Positions 44,237 to 52,092 of a DNA stretch of 64,000 nucleotides are shown piece by piece. The first letter of the stretch is position 1. Every line of letters begins with the position of its first letter. The notes beneath the pieces were generated by a model. The model was not told where the DNA came from and made no database searches. It saw nothing but the letters and a program-made list of their open reading frames with translations. The stretch covers positions 78,263-142,262 of the forward strand of contig DLLF01000033.1 of NCBI GenBank assembly GCA_002477945.1. Reading direction: 5' to 3'. This DNA is from Bacteroidales bacterium UBA7569 (GTDB lineage Bacteria > Bacteroidota > Bacteroidia > Bacteroidales > Paludibacteraceae). The position numbers and the translations under genes are program-made.

Positions 44237-45190
44237 ATGAAGCATTTTGCAAGAATGGCACTGCTGTTGTTCACGGCAATGGTTGTGCTTGCGGGTTGTG
44301 GCGTAACCAACACAACTTCGTTTACTTCGCGATCCCGTTACATTGAAGGTGGGCGCATTAAGGAACAACCAAAGGCGGCGGAAATTGATGTGGATTTCTC
44401 ACAGCGGGTGACTGCGCAATCAGATTGGCAGGCCTCCAAGAGTGCGGCACGCACCGAGGCGGAACACAAGGCGATTACGGAATATGGAATCGACCTTGTC
44501 GTGGAGCCTGTCTGGAAGTTTACCACCTCACCCATGTTCTCCCGCGAAGACGGAGCCCCGTGGTACACATGCTACAAGGCTGAACTGATCGGCTTCGCCG
44601 GCAAGTATCGGAAAACACTGACTACGGAAGAGCGAATCCAACAATTGCAAAACATCGACTTGGAGACCATAGAAAAATACAAACTCCTCACCGACCCCGA
44701 CTTCAAAGATGTGTACTATCAGCAGGAACCGCAGTCTGCCGACAACAGCGTCAGAGGCAGTGTCATTATCAATGGTGGCTTTGGCGCACCGGTGACATCT
44801 GTTGTGCCTGTCGAGAAACCGAAGAGTCTTGTCGTGGAACCGACTCCGCAACCATTCCAACCTGTCAAACAGATTGACTACTACAAACGGGGAAAACACA
44901 AAGTCAATGCGGGCAAGACATTCTTCAGCATGGGAACTATCTGTTGGGCTGTAGCCGCAGGCACCGGTATTGCATATGAAAAGAATGAGTATAGTTTTGG
45001 CGAATCATCGGAGGCGGCAGCCCTCTTCATTACAACACACATCTTTGGCTCGTTAGGTATCTTGTTTGATGTCATAGGTATCCCCTGTTGGATTGCCGGT
45101 GCCAAAGACTTGCAGCGTGCCAACAATTCCAATCTTACTCTCAACTACCAAGTGGCACCCACCGGTATCAACTTGGCACTTAACTTCTAA
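44237..45190 (+). CDS. Lipoprotein with C-terminal membrane segments, paralogue 1 of a tandem pair
   Basis: 317 residues, function unknown. Lipobox LAGC gives acylated Cys21. The core (45-165) contains DVDFSQRVTAQSDW, ARTEAEHKAIT and LQNIDLETIEKYKLL, all mirrored in the next gene, so the two are tandem duplicates. This copy has extra C-terminal sequence with two hydrophobic stretches (about 230-250 and 265-290; FFSMGTICWAVAAGTGIAY, HIFGSLGILFDVIGIPCWI), forming a hairpin-like membrane insertion. It is preceded by the unusual structured leader. An envelope location is well supported; no role can be named. Confidence 0.8.
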   Translation: MKHFARMALLLFTAMVVLAGCGVTNTTSFTSRSRYIEGGRIKEQPKAAEIDVDFSQRVTAQSDWQASKSAARTEAEHKAITEYGIDLVVEPVWKFTTSPMFSREDGAPWYTCYKAELIGFAGKYRKTLTTEERIQQLQNIDLETIEKYKLLTDPDFKDVYYQQEPQSADNSVRGSVIINGGFGAPVTSVVPVEKPKSLVVEPTPQPFQPVKQIDYYKRGKHKVNAGKTFFSMGTICWAVAAGTGIAYEKNEYSFGESSEAAALFITTHIFGSLGILFDVIGIPCWIAGAKDLQRANNSNLTLNYQVAPTGINLALNF

Positions 45191-45215
45191 ACAATAACTG
45201 TAACAAAGCAATAAT

Positions 45216-45812
45216 ATGAAAACGATAACAAAACTCACCCTTGTCTGTGTGATGATATTTTCACTTGCCTCATGCAGCCAAACCTTCTATTCCTATACCA
45301 GCCGTAGCGAGAAAATAAAGAGTGTGGAACTCCAAGCAACCAAGACGCTTGTGGACATTGACGTGGACTTCAAGCACCGCGTTACGGCGGAATCCGACTG
45401 GTGCTTCACAGAGCAGGAGGCACGCAACGAAGCGCAGTACAAGGCTGTTACCACAGGCAATGCCGACATTATTGTGGATCCGATATTCCGCACGGAACGC
45501 CGAACGGACGACAAGAAATGTTTCAAAGTCTATGTCACGGGCTATGCAGGATTCTATGTCAATCCGCGTCCTGCTATTCAAGACATTCAGCAACTCAAAG
45601 ATGTGGATATGGAGAACATAGAGAAACATATTCTTCTCAACCATCCTGAGATGTTGCCCGAACTGCGCAAAATCCAGGAAGGTAGCAATAGCAATGTGAC
45701 TGTCAATAATTATACCGAACCATCTGCCGCTACGGCCGTTGTTCTGCCTACAACGGCTACAACACAACCTGTTGCCAATGGTAATGGAAACAAAACGAAT
45801 AAACACAAATAG
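45216..45812 (+). CDS. Lipoprotein, paralogue 2 of a tandem pair
   Basis: 198 residues, function unknown. Lipobox SLASC gives acylated Cys20. The conserved core VDIDVDFKHRVTAESDW, EARNEAQYKAVT, GYAGFY and LKDVDMENIEKHILL matches the upstream gene at many positions. It lacks the C-terminal hydrophobic pair and instead ends in a Thr/Asn-rich, low-complexity tail (TTATTQPVANGNGNKTNKHK). The gene is 25 bases downstream of its paralogue, in the same unit, and ends at a strong terminator. The shared core suggests the same ligand or partner, with only the first copy adding membrane segments. Confidence 0.8.
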   Translation: MKTITKLTLVCVMIFSLASCSQTFYSYTSRSEKIKSVELQATKTLVDIDVDFKHRVTAESDWCFTEQEARNEAQYKAVTTGNADIIVDPIFRTERRTDDKKCFKVYVTGYAGFYVNPRPAIQDIQQLKDVDMENIEKHILLNHPEMLPELRKIQEGSNSNVTVNNYTEPSAATAVVLPTTATTQPVANGNGNKTNKHK

Positions 45813-45876
45813 ATGTGTTCGCATAGCGGGAAGTCTGTCCGTAAAACTATGATTTCTCGGCTTTAGAAAGAATGTA

Positions 45877-45922
45877 GCGACTCGTTGACGGAACTAAAAC
45901 ATGATTCCGCCAACGAGTTCGC
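45877..45922 (+). terminator. Terminator of the lipoprotein pair
   Basis: Stem GCGACTCGTTGACGGAA / TTCCGCCAACGAGTTCGC with single-base bulges, 64 bases after the stop. The following sequence has only short T runs. Confidence 0.6.
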
Positions 45923-45975
45923 TTATTGTAACTGTTCGTTGTATTTGTCAATCAGGAAACGCCACTATATCATAA

Positions 45976-46007
45976 TTTGCAGAATTACCAAATATGTTGT
46001 ACCTTTG
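45976..46007 (+). promoter_or_regulatory. Promoter of tRNA-Arg
   Basis: TTTG at 45976-45979, 20 bases, TACCTTTG at 46000-46007. Confidence 0.7.
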
Positions 46008-46067
46008 CAAACCCTTTGATGAAAAGGCTCATTCTCTTTGATCTTGGTCAAGGACAACCATTGTTGA

Positions 46068-46141
46068 GGTTCGGTAGCTCAGTTGGATAGAGCAACAGCC
46101 TTCTAAGCTGTGGGTCGCGGGTTCGAATCCCGCCCGGATCA
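46068..46141 (+). tRNA. tRNA-Arg(TCT)
   Basis: Full cloverleaf: acceptor GGTTCGG / CCGGATC (with G-T pairs), D-stem GCTC / GAGC, anticodon stem ACAGC / GCTGT around CTTCTAA (anticodon TCT), a 5-base variable loop GGGTC, and T arm GCGGG-TTCGAAT-CCCGC. The discriminator is A. CCA is not encoded. It reads AGA (and by wobble AGG) arginine codons. Confidence 0.95.
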
Positions 46142-46263
46142 CTCTTGTAAACTAAGAAATCCCCCCATTTCATCGTTTGTTTTTCGTGTCTCTCTCAGTC
46201 TCATAAGCAAGTATGCCCGTTTGGGGAATTATTCCGAAAAGAGGGGTGGGGAATATTGTTGCC

Positions 46264-47301
46264 TTACAAATTAAAGAGAAAATCCAGTGCTTCCTTTATA
46301 TCTTCCGTGCTGGTATGCTGATTCAGCCTGCAGTCTCCTACATTGCGCAGTAGGGTGAAAGAAATCTCTTCCGGGGTAATGTTCTTCTTGTCGTGCTGCA
46401 TCAGCCCGATAAGTTCATCATAGTCTTTGCAACTCCCTGTGGGCTTGCCATAGTATTCCCGCATGATGGCAACAATCTGCGAAAGATATTTTTCAGGGAA
46501 ACCCAATAGTTTCACGGAAAGATACAATTCTCCGATCATTCCGTACAAAACAGCGTAGCCGTGTAGCAAGGGATGGTCTGTGTGAAAAGAAAAACTTTCT
46601 AACGCATGACCTATGGTATGACCGAAATTAAGCGTCTTTCTCAGTCCTTCTTCCTGTGGGTCTTGTTCCACAATGTAGTTCTTGATGTCAATACTTCTCG
46701 AAAGCAATTGTGCAAGAACTTCTTGATCTATATTGTTTAGGTCGAAGGTCAATAGTTGGGATAGTTCCAGTGGAGACGCGATAAGTGCATGCTTGAGCAT
46801 CTCGGCATAGCCCGATAGAAACTGATTGGTTGGTAGAGTCTTCAGGAAAGGCGGATAAATAATGGTTTGTGCAGGGAGAATGAATAAACCGATTTCGTTC
46901 TTCAACCCCTTGTAGTCTATTCCCGTTTTCCCCCCCGTGGCTGCGTCCACGGCGCCTAATAGTGTAGTGGGGATATTGACGAACGGGAGGCCGCGCTTGA
47001 AGGTGGCAGCGGCAAACCCTGCCATGTCAGTCAGCACTCCTCCCCCCAATATGAGCAATATCGAATGTCTTGTGGCTTTCCGTGCAATCAGGAAATCCCA
47101 AATTTCTTGAACGGTTGCAAGGTCCTTTGTTTCCTCGCCGGCAGGCAAAACCAGAATCTGTTCTTCGGGCAGCGCAAGAGTCTGCTGAATGGTCGGAAGA
47201 CACATCGTGTGTGTGTGCTCATCTGCCACAAGAAATATCTGGTTCTTTTCTTTCAAAGCCGTTGCTTCACGCAGTGCTAAATCAATGTCATTCGTCAGCA
47301 T
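46264..47301 (-). CDS. aroB: 3-Dehydroquinate synthase
   Basis: 345-residue cytoplasmic NAD- and metal-dependent enzyme of the shikimate pathway, converting DAHP to 3-dehydroquinate. NAD-binding loop GGGVLTDMAGF, PTTLLGAVDAATGGKTGID, then Zn ligands in the order Glu (SGYAEMLKHAL), His (LNFGHTIGHALE) and His (LLHGYAVLYGM). Length is close to the usual 350-360. ATG 47301 is used: the longer frame (47385) would start upstream of the promoter at 47331-47360. It diverges from a thioredoxin gene. Confidence 0.95.
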   Translation of the reverse strand: MLTNDIDLALREATALKEKNQIFLVADEHTHTMCLPTIQQTLALPEEQILVLPAGEETKDLATVQEIWDFLIARKATRHSILLILGGGVLTDMAGFAAATFKRGLPFVNIPTTLLGAVDAATGGKTGIDYKGLKNEIGLFILPAQTIIYPPFLKTLPTNQFLSGYAEMLKHALIASPLELSQLLTFDLNNIDQEVLAQLLSRSIDIKNYIVEQDPQEEGLRKTLNFGHTIGHALESFSFHTDHPLLHGYAVLYGMIGELYLSVKLLGFPEKYLSQIVAIMREYYGKPTGSCKDYDELIGLMQHDKKNITPEEISFTLLRNVGDCRLNQHTSTEDIKEALDFLFNL

Positions 47302-47330
47302 CGTAAGAGACTTTAATCTGTTTCCGGACG

Positions 47331-47360
47331 CAAAGTTACAAAAAAATAAAAACGCCGCAA
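47331..47360 (-). promoter_or_regulatory. Promoter of aroB
   Basis: Minus strand TTG, 19 bases, TAACTTTG; about 30 bases before the ATG. Confidence 0.7.
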
Positions 47361-47375
47361 TATGGTTTGAACGGC

Positions 47376-47406
47376 TTGCACACATGGGATAAATTAGTTA
47401 TCTTTG
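47376..47406 (+). promoter_or_regulatory. Promoter of the thioredoxin-like gene
   Basis: TTG at 47376-47378, 20 bases, TATCTTTG at 47399-47406; 21 bases before the start codon. Back-to-back with the aroB promoter. Confidence 0.7.
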
Positions 47407-47427
47407 CACAATTGTGTTTATTTTTAG

Positions 47428-47862
47428 ATGAAACGAAGATTTTTACTTTCCTGTCTTTCCTTATTTTTGCTTCCTTTTTGTCTGTTCGCAGAGGAGGTGC
47501 AGTACCTGACAACGGCTGATTTCAAGAATTTTGTATTCGATTACACAAAGCAGACCGAATGGAAATACAAAGGCTCCAAACCATGTATCATTGATTTTTA
47601 CACTACATGGTGCGGACCTTGCAAGCGCTTGGCTCCTGTTCTGGAGGAGTTGGCGGAAAAATACTGTGACCAAATTGTTATCTACAAAGTGGATACGGAG
47701 CGGGAACGGGAATTGGCAATGTGTTTCGGAATTCGGAGTATCCCGACAATTCTGTTCTGTCCGATAGGTGAAAATCCCCAGGTGGCACAGGGGGCTCTGC
47801 CTAAAGAGGTTCTGGAACAAGCCATACAGAAAGTGTTGTTGCACTCTCCTGAAACAAAATGA
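47428..47862 (+). CDS. Periplasmic thioredoxin-fold protein
   Basis: 144 residues. Signal peptide (1-21, ending CLFA), then the thioredoxin fold with active site WCGPC at 61-65 preceded by PCIIDFYTT, and the cis-Pro loop IRSIPTILFC. It probably catalyses thiol-disulphide exchange in the periplasm, where it would need an electron donor such as a DsbD-like protein (not in the window). The WCGPC motif is that of reducing thioredoxins. Own promoter; no clear terminator before the DEAD-box gene. Confidence 0.9.
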   Translation: MKRRFLLSCLSLFLLPFCLFAEEVQYLTTADFKNFVFDYTKQTEWKYKGSKPCIIDFYTTWCGPCKRLAPVLEELAEKYCDQIVIYKVDTERERELAMCFGIRSIPTILFCPIGENPQVAQGALPKEVLEQAIQKVLLHSPETK

Positions 47863-47998
47863 TTCGCTGATAAAAACAAGTGCTTTTTTTATACTTATTG
47901 TAAGGACAGCAACTTGACGCAGAAAGATATGGAGAAATTGTCCCATTGTCTAAATGCCACAAAAATGCCGACTGAGACGTTGCAAAATGCCGATTCGC

Positions 47999-48030
47999 TT
48001 GTGTAATCCGTTTTATTATTAGTATTTTTG
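47999..48030 (+). promoter_or_regulatory. Promoter of the DEAD-box helicase
   Basis: TTG at 47999-48001, 21 bases, TATTTTTG at 48023-48030. Confidence 0.55.
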
Positions 48031-48076
48031 TAGGCTGAAAGAATTAGAGAGTAGAGATAAGAGAATAGAGATTACT

Positions 48077-49339
48077 ATGTATTTTGACGAATTAGCATTA
48101 TCAGACGATGTATTAGACGCATTGTGGGATATGCACTTTGATACGTGTACCCCCGTGCAGGAAAAGACCATACCCGTTATTTTGGAAGAAAAAGACGTTA
48201 TCTCGTGCGCCCAGACGGGTACAGGAAAGACAGCGGCGTATATACTGCCCTTGCTGACCAACCTTGCCTACGACGACCACGACCCCGACAAACTGAACGC
48301 CATCATTATGGCACCCACGCGCGAACTGGCGCAGCAGATAGACCAGCAGATGGAGGGCTTCGGGTTCTATGTACCGTTCTCCTCGGTGGCTATCTACGGC
48401 GGAAACGACGGCGGTGCGTGGGGTACGCAGGTAACCGGTTTGCAGAAAGGGGCGGATATCGTGATAGCCACCCCCGGGCGGCTGCTCAGCCAGATGAACA
48501 TCTACGACATCGACTTCTCGGGCGTGAAATACTTTATCCTCGACGAGGCGGACCGTATGCTCGACATGGGCTTTTACGACGACATCATGACCATCGTCAA
48601 CCGCCTGCCCAAAGAGCGACAGACGATAATGTTCTCCGCCACGATGCCCGACAAAATACGCCAGATGGCACGCGCTATCATGCACGACCCTGTGGAGGTA
48701 AAGATAGCCGTATCGCGCCCGCCTGAGACCATCCACCAGATGGCGGTGCAACTCTACGAGGCACAGAAGCCCGCTATGGTGCAACGCCTGCTGGAGGGAC
48801 GCAACCTGAAGAAAGTGATTCTCTTTGTGAGCAAGAAGCAGAAAGTGCGCGACCTGACCCGCGCTTTACGCACCAAACATATAGACGCCCGCGCGATGTA
48901 CTCCGACCTTGAGCAAAAAGAGCGCGACGAGGTGATGCTCGATTTCCGCAACGGCAAAGTGGATGTATTGGTGGCTACCGACATCATCTCACGAGGGATA
49001 GATGTGGACGATATACCGTTGGTTATCAACTACGACGTGCCCCGCGACGCAGAGGACTATGTCCACCGTATCGGCCGTACCGCCCGCGCGGAGAACAAAG
49101 GCGAGGCGGTTACATTAGTAAGCCCCGAGGACGCCCGCTATTTCCAGAAGATAGAGCGTTTCCTCAAGAAAAACATCGAGCGTCTGCCCCTGCCCGAAGC
49201 CTTGGGCGAAGCACCAAAGAATGAGTTATACACCGCCCGAGCAGGCCGTAATTCCGGCAGAGGCGGTGGAGGCAACAGGGCTTACAGGAAGGGGAATCCT
49301 GCCAAGAAATCACATCTAAAGCAGCGTCCGACCAAATGA
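48077..49339 (+). CDS. DEAD-box ATP-dependent RNA helicase (RhlE-like)
   Basis: 420 residues. All helicase motifs are present: Q-motif TPVQEKTIP, Walker A CAQTGTGKTA (45-54), Ia PTRELAQQ, DEAD in LDEADRMLDMGF, SAT (MFSATMP), and in domain 2 RGIDVDD and HRIGRTARA. The C-terminus is short and Gly/Arg/Lys-rich (GRNSGRGGGGNRAYRKG), for RNA binding. It unwinds RNA structures in ribosome assembly or decay; RhlE and CsdA types cannot be separated by eye. Codons here are clearly richer in G/C at the third position than in the neighbours. Terminator follows. Confidence 0.93.
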   Translation: MYFDELALSDDVLDALWDMHFDTCTPVQEKTIPVILEEKDVISCAQTGTGKTAAYILPLLTNLAYDDHDPDKLNAIIMAPTRELAQQIDQQMEGFGFYVPFSSVAIYGGNDGGAWGTQVTGLQKGADIVIATPGRLLSQMNIYDIDFSGVKYFILDEADRMLDMGFYDDIMTIVNRLPKERQTIMFSATMPDKIRQMARAIMHDPVEVKIAVSRPPETIHQMAVQLYEAQKPAMVQRLLEGRNLKKVILFVSKKQKVRDLTRALRTKHIDARAMYSDLEQKERDEVMLDFRNGKVDVLVATDIISRGIDVDDIPLVINYDVPRDAEDYVHRIGRTARAENKGEAVTLVSPEDARYFQKIERFLKKNIERLPLPEALGEAPKNELYTARAGRNSGRGGGGNRAYRKGNPAKKSHLKQRPTK

Positions 49340-49397
49340 ATGCTCCAGACTATGTAATTGGACACATAAACAGGAACACAAGTTCATTATTTTTACT

Positions 49398-49432
49398 CAA
49401 TGTCATTGTGTGCTGCGCACACAATGACATTG
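49398..49432 (+). terminator. Strong terminator after the DEAD-box gene
   Basis: Perfect 16-base stem CAATGTCATTGTGTGC / GCACACAATGACATTG with a 3-base loop, followed by TTTGTTTTC; 58 bases after the stop. Confidence 0.85.
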
Positions 49433-49655
49433 TTTGTTTTCATCCGTTCTGTTAATCGCTCGTTGTGAGATAGTCATATTCCTTAACCAAGGAGATTATG
49501 ATGACAAAAGTATTTCTTTGAAAAAAAAATCGCTTTACCTGTAGTTTTTCCATAGGTATGTGCGTCTAATAGGCAGAATTGGCTAATTCAAAACAAATTC
49601 TTTGTATGCAAACCGGTTGGTGGCACGCCCACCGACAACTAAACAAAACAAACTG
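49433..49655. other. Gap upstream of the ECF sigma factor
   Basis: No gene is seen. No clean TAnnTTTG promoter is present, so the sigma factor may use a different promoter, possibly its own. Confidence 0.4.
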
Positions 49656-50132
49656 ATGGAACTGACAAAAGAACAACAATTTGCCCGGCTTGTCCGGCGG
49701 AACAAAAGCACGATATACAGTATCTGCTATATGTTCTCTTCGGACAAAGACGAGGTCGCCGACCTGTTTCAGGACATCCTGATACGGCTATGGGAGGGCT
49801 ACGACACCTTCCGCGGCGAGAGCAAGGAATCCACGTGGATTTACCGCGTGAGTATGAACACCTGTATCTCGGCTGACCGCAAACGCAAATCGCGCGGCGA
49901 GCGTGTACCGCTCAGTATGGATATCGACCTCTATACCGACCAAGACGATGACGCACAACAGGTGCAGGCTCTCTACAGCCGTATTCACAGGCTTGGCTTG
50001 GTGGACAGAGCCATCGTGATGCTGTGGCTCGAGAACCTCAGTTACGAGGAGATAGGGCAGATAGTGGGCATCAGTGCCAAGAATGTGTCCGTCAAATTGG
50101 TACGCATCAAAGAACAATTGAAGAAAAGTTGA
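49656..50132 (+). CDS. ECF-type RNA polymerase sigma factor
   Basis: 158 residues. Region 2 (about 15-75; CYMFSSDKDEVADLFQDI, then LIRLWEGYDTFRGES, STWIYRVSMNTC) binds the core enzyme and the -10 element; region 4 (about 105-155; DRAIVMLWLENLSYEEI, GISAKNVSVKLVRIKEQL) holds the -35 helix-turn-helix. No anti-sigma with a FecR or zinc motif is nearby; instead a four-helix membrane protein follows by 22 bases. ATG 49656 fits the region-2 start; the longer frame from 49602 adds 18 residues of no family character. Targets are unknown. Confidence 0.92.
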   Translation: MELTKEQQFARLVRRNKSTIYSICYMFSSDKDEVADLFQDILIRLWEGYDTFRGESKESTWIYRVSMNTCISADRKRKSRGERVPLSMDIDLYTDQDDDAQQVQALYSRIHRLGLVDRAIVMLWLENLSYEEIGQIVGISAKNVSVKLVRIKEQLKKS

Positions 50133-50154
50133 ACCCGTTTTAATCATTACAACA

Positions 50155-50721
50155 ATGGACGAACTACAGGAAATGCAGGCTCAGATGGCTCTGCTCAAAC
50201 AGAAAATAAATAATGAAGAGATAGTAAACGACCGTCTCCTCCGCGAGGTTACCCGCCAACGTACCCGTCGGCTCAACAGAGCGGTATGGATAGAGGGAGT
50301 ATGCGCTCTGTTTGTTGTCATCTTCGGCAACTCGGTCTTTTGGGGATTGGACTGCTCATGGTGGTTTATCGGCGGCACAACCGTGATGATGATTGTCTGC
50401 TTTCTGGCAACGCTGCTGCCGTTCCGCCGTGTGAAGGAAAACGAGATTATGCAGGGCGACCTGCTCACCGTAGCCAAACAAGTGCGCCGGCTGCGCCAAC
50501 TGTATAAAAACTGGATATGGATAGGATTATCTATGGCTTCCGTATGGTTTATATGGTTTTTGGCAGAGTTGTACATACATCACACCGATGACCTGACTTT
50601 TGTTATCTGTATTGCAGTCGGTGCAATAGCAGGTGGCATCGTGGGCGGAATTATCGGCAACCGGCAAAACAAGCAGTACATCCGCGAGATGGACGAAATC
50701 ATCGGGCAAATCGAACAATAA
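50155..50721 (+). CDS. Membrane protein with N-terminal coiled coil, partner of the sigma factor
   Basis: 188 residues. The first 40 are charged and helical (MDELQEMQAQMALLKQKINN), likely a cytoplasmic coiled coil. Four membrane helices follow at about 44-62, 69-90, 121-141 and 147-168; the last is Gly-rich (GAIAGGIVGGIIG). Start 22 bases after the sigma gene and similar codon use indicate one operon. Its layout (cytoplasmic N-terminal segment plus membrane part) is what a non-canonical anti-sigma factor would look like, but no known anti-sigma motif is present. Function is therefore open. Confidence 0.75.
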   Translation: MDELQEMQAQMALLKQKINNEEIVNDRLLREVTRQRTRRLNRAVWIEGVCALFVVIFGNSVFWGLDCSWWFIGGTTVMMIVCFLATLLPFRRVKENEIMQGDLLTVAKQVRRLRQLYKNWIWIGLSMASVWFIWFLAELYIHHTDDLTFVICIAVGAIAGGIVGGIIGNRQNKQYIREMDEIIGQIEQ

Positions 50722-51001
50722 TAAGCAAAGACAATCTCTAACAAGCAGCATCACGCTACGCCTTATGACTGCTGCGGGTGGCATAGGAACAACTGTGACC
50801 TCCCATTGAAAGGCATGTTATTTACCGGTTGGATCATTTACGATATATGATTTTTGTTTTACTCATCTTATCCCTATGTCTCGTTCAGGGGTGCTTGAGG
50901 TCTCCATGAGGGGTCGTTGAGGGCGGCTAATGGGGAGCGGCTTCTTTTGGAAGTCTAAGAGACGTGCCAGCAAGACGAGACGGACTATAGACGAACTTTT
51001 C
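50722..51001. other. Non-coding gap with one dispersed repeat copy
   Basis: Between convergent genes; no gene is supported. It holds repeat copy E (50879-50927). Confidence 0.55.
50879..50927 (-). repeat. Dispersed intergenic repeat, copy E
   Basis: Minus strand: CCGCCCTCAACGACCCCTCA, TGGAGACCTCAAGC, ACCCCTGAACGAGA; the same three unit types as the other copies, with one extra CCCTCAACG unit. Confidence 0.7.
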
Positions 51002-51035
51002 AGAGAGATGATTGCATAGTGCCAATCATCTCTCT
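51002..51035. terminator. Hairpin between convergent genes, probably bidirectional
   Basis: Perfect 13-base stem AGAGAGATGATTG / CAATCATCTCTCT with an 8-base loop and ATTTTT on the plus strand; 16 bases past the stop of the leftward gene. Confidence 0.65.
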
Positions 51036-51051
51036 ATTTTTACGGGGAAGG

Positions 51052-52092
51052 TTACAGATTGAGTTTTGCTTCGTCTTTCTGCCGTTGTTCCAATTGCTTC
51101 AGATAGTACCGAATATTGATTTGCTGCTGCAATGCTTCCGGTCCGGAAGATGAAGAAAACGCCTCCAATGCCCGATTGCCCCAAAGAACGGCACCGTCAA
51201 GATTATTATTAATCTCACATACCACAGCGGTATTTGCGGCGGCATACGCCTTCGTCACATTGTTTTTAACAGTGTCATACGTTTGTGTCCAAGCCTTGAT
51301 TGCTTTGTCCCATTGTTTGTATTTGAGGTATTGCAAGCCCTGTTTTATTCCGTTGTCACGGCAATCATAGAAATATCGGTCCACCGTCTCCCATGCAGGT
51401 ACGAAACGCATAGCAACCCGCCCGCCTATATACGATGCCATGTCCGTCAGAGCCTGTTGCCTGTCGGGCAGTCCATTCAATGCTTTTTCGAGAGCATAAG
51501 CCGTGGACTCCCAATAGAGCGTGTCGGTGCCTGTATAGTAGAGCGTTTCCGCTTTATCGGGATATTGCAGGGAGAAAGAATAGGTCTCGTAGGCAATGAG
51601 AAAGGCGTAATAGGATTCGTTTTCCAGAAGACAGACTCCCATGGTGTCATACGAGAGGAAACGATTGCAAACAAGCAATGCCTCGGACTGATATTCACGG
51701 CACAATGAATCCACCTGCGATCTGTTTAACAGAGCCGTAGTACGAAATGTTCCTCTTGTGTTTTGGGAATGTTCCAACAGACTCACATCGGACAATAATC
51801 CCTGTTCGTCCAATTGCTGCGTCAGTGAGAACAGAAAATGAAAAGGCAGTTGTTCCGTATTGACGGAGGTACGACCTGTAGGGGTACCATTGGTCAGCAG
51901 CGTATGTCCATAATCATCGGGTTGCGGAACGGTGTTGTTGACAATCAGCAGATGTTCTATATTGTGCGGGAGACTGTACTTCGCAGGACGCAGGACATCC
52001 AACGTGGTGTGCCATTGCTGTGCAAAGACACTCATGCCAAGCATCAGACAGAATACAACCGTCAGCAGTCTATTTGTTTGCGTATGCGCCAT
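51052..52092 (-). CDS. Envelope protein, DUF6340-like, with TPR-like C-terminus
   Basis: 346 residues, signal peptide ending MSVFAQ. The middle part (HIEHLLIVNNTVPQPDDYGH ... SLCREYQSEALLVCNRF) resembles the DUF6340 family of Bacteroidota, and the end (QGLQYLKYKQWDKAIKAW ... AAANTAVVCEINNNLDGAV) reads as TPR-like helices. There is no lipobox cysteine, so it is likely periplasmic. The start overlaps the last 31 bases of the RNA methyltransferase gene, so it is translated in the same operon. The family name is from memory and its function is unknown. Confidence 0.65.
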   Translation of the reverse strand: MAHTQTNRLLTVVFCLMLGMSVFAQQWHTTLDVLRPAKYSLPHNIEHLLIVNNTVPQPDDYGHTLLTNGTPTGRTSVNTEQLPFHFLFSLTQQLDEQGLLSDVSLLEHSQNTRGTFRTTALLNRSQVDSLCREYQSEALLVCNRFLSYDTMGVCLLENESYYAFLIAYETYSFSLQYPDKAETLYYTGTDTLYWESTAYALEKALNGLPDRQQALTDMASYIGGRVAMRFVPAWETVDRYFYDCRDNGIKQGLQYLKYKQWDKAIKAWTQTYDTVKNNVTKAYAAANTAVVCEINNNLDGAVLWGNRALEAFSSSSGPEALQQQINIRYYLKQLEQRQKDEAKLNL

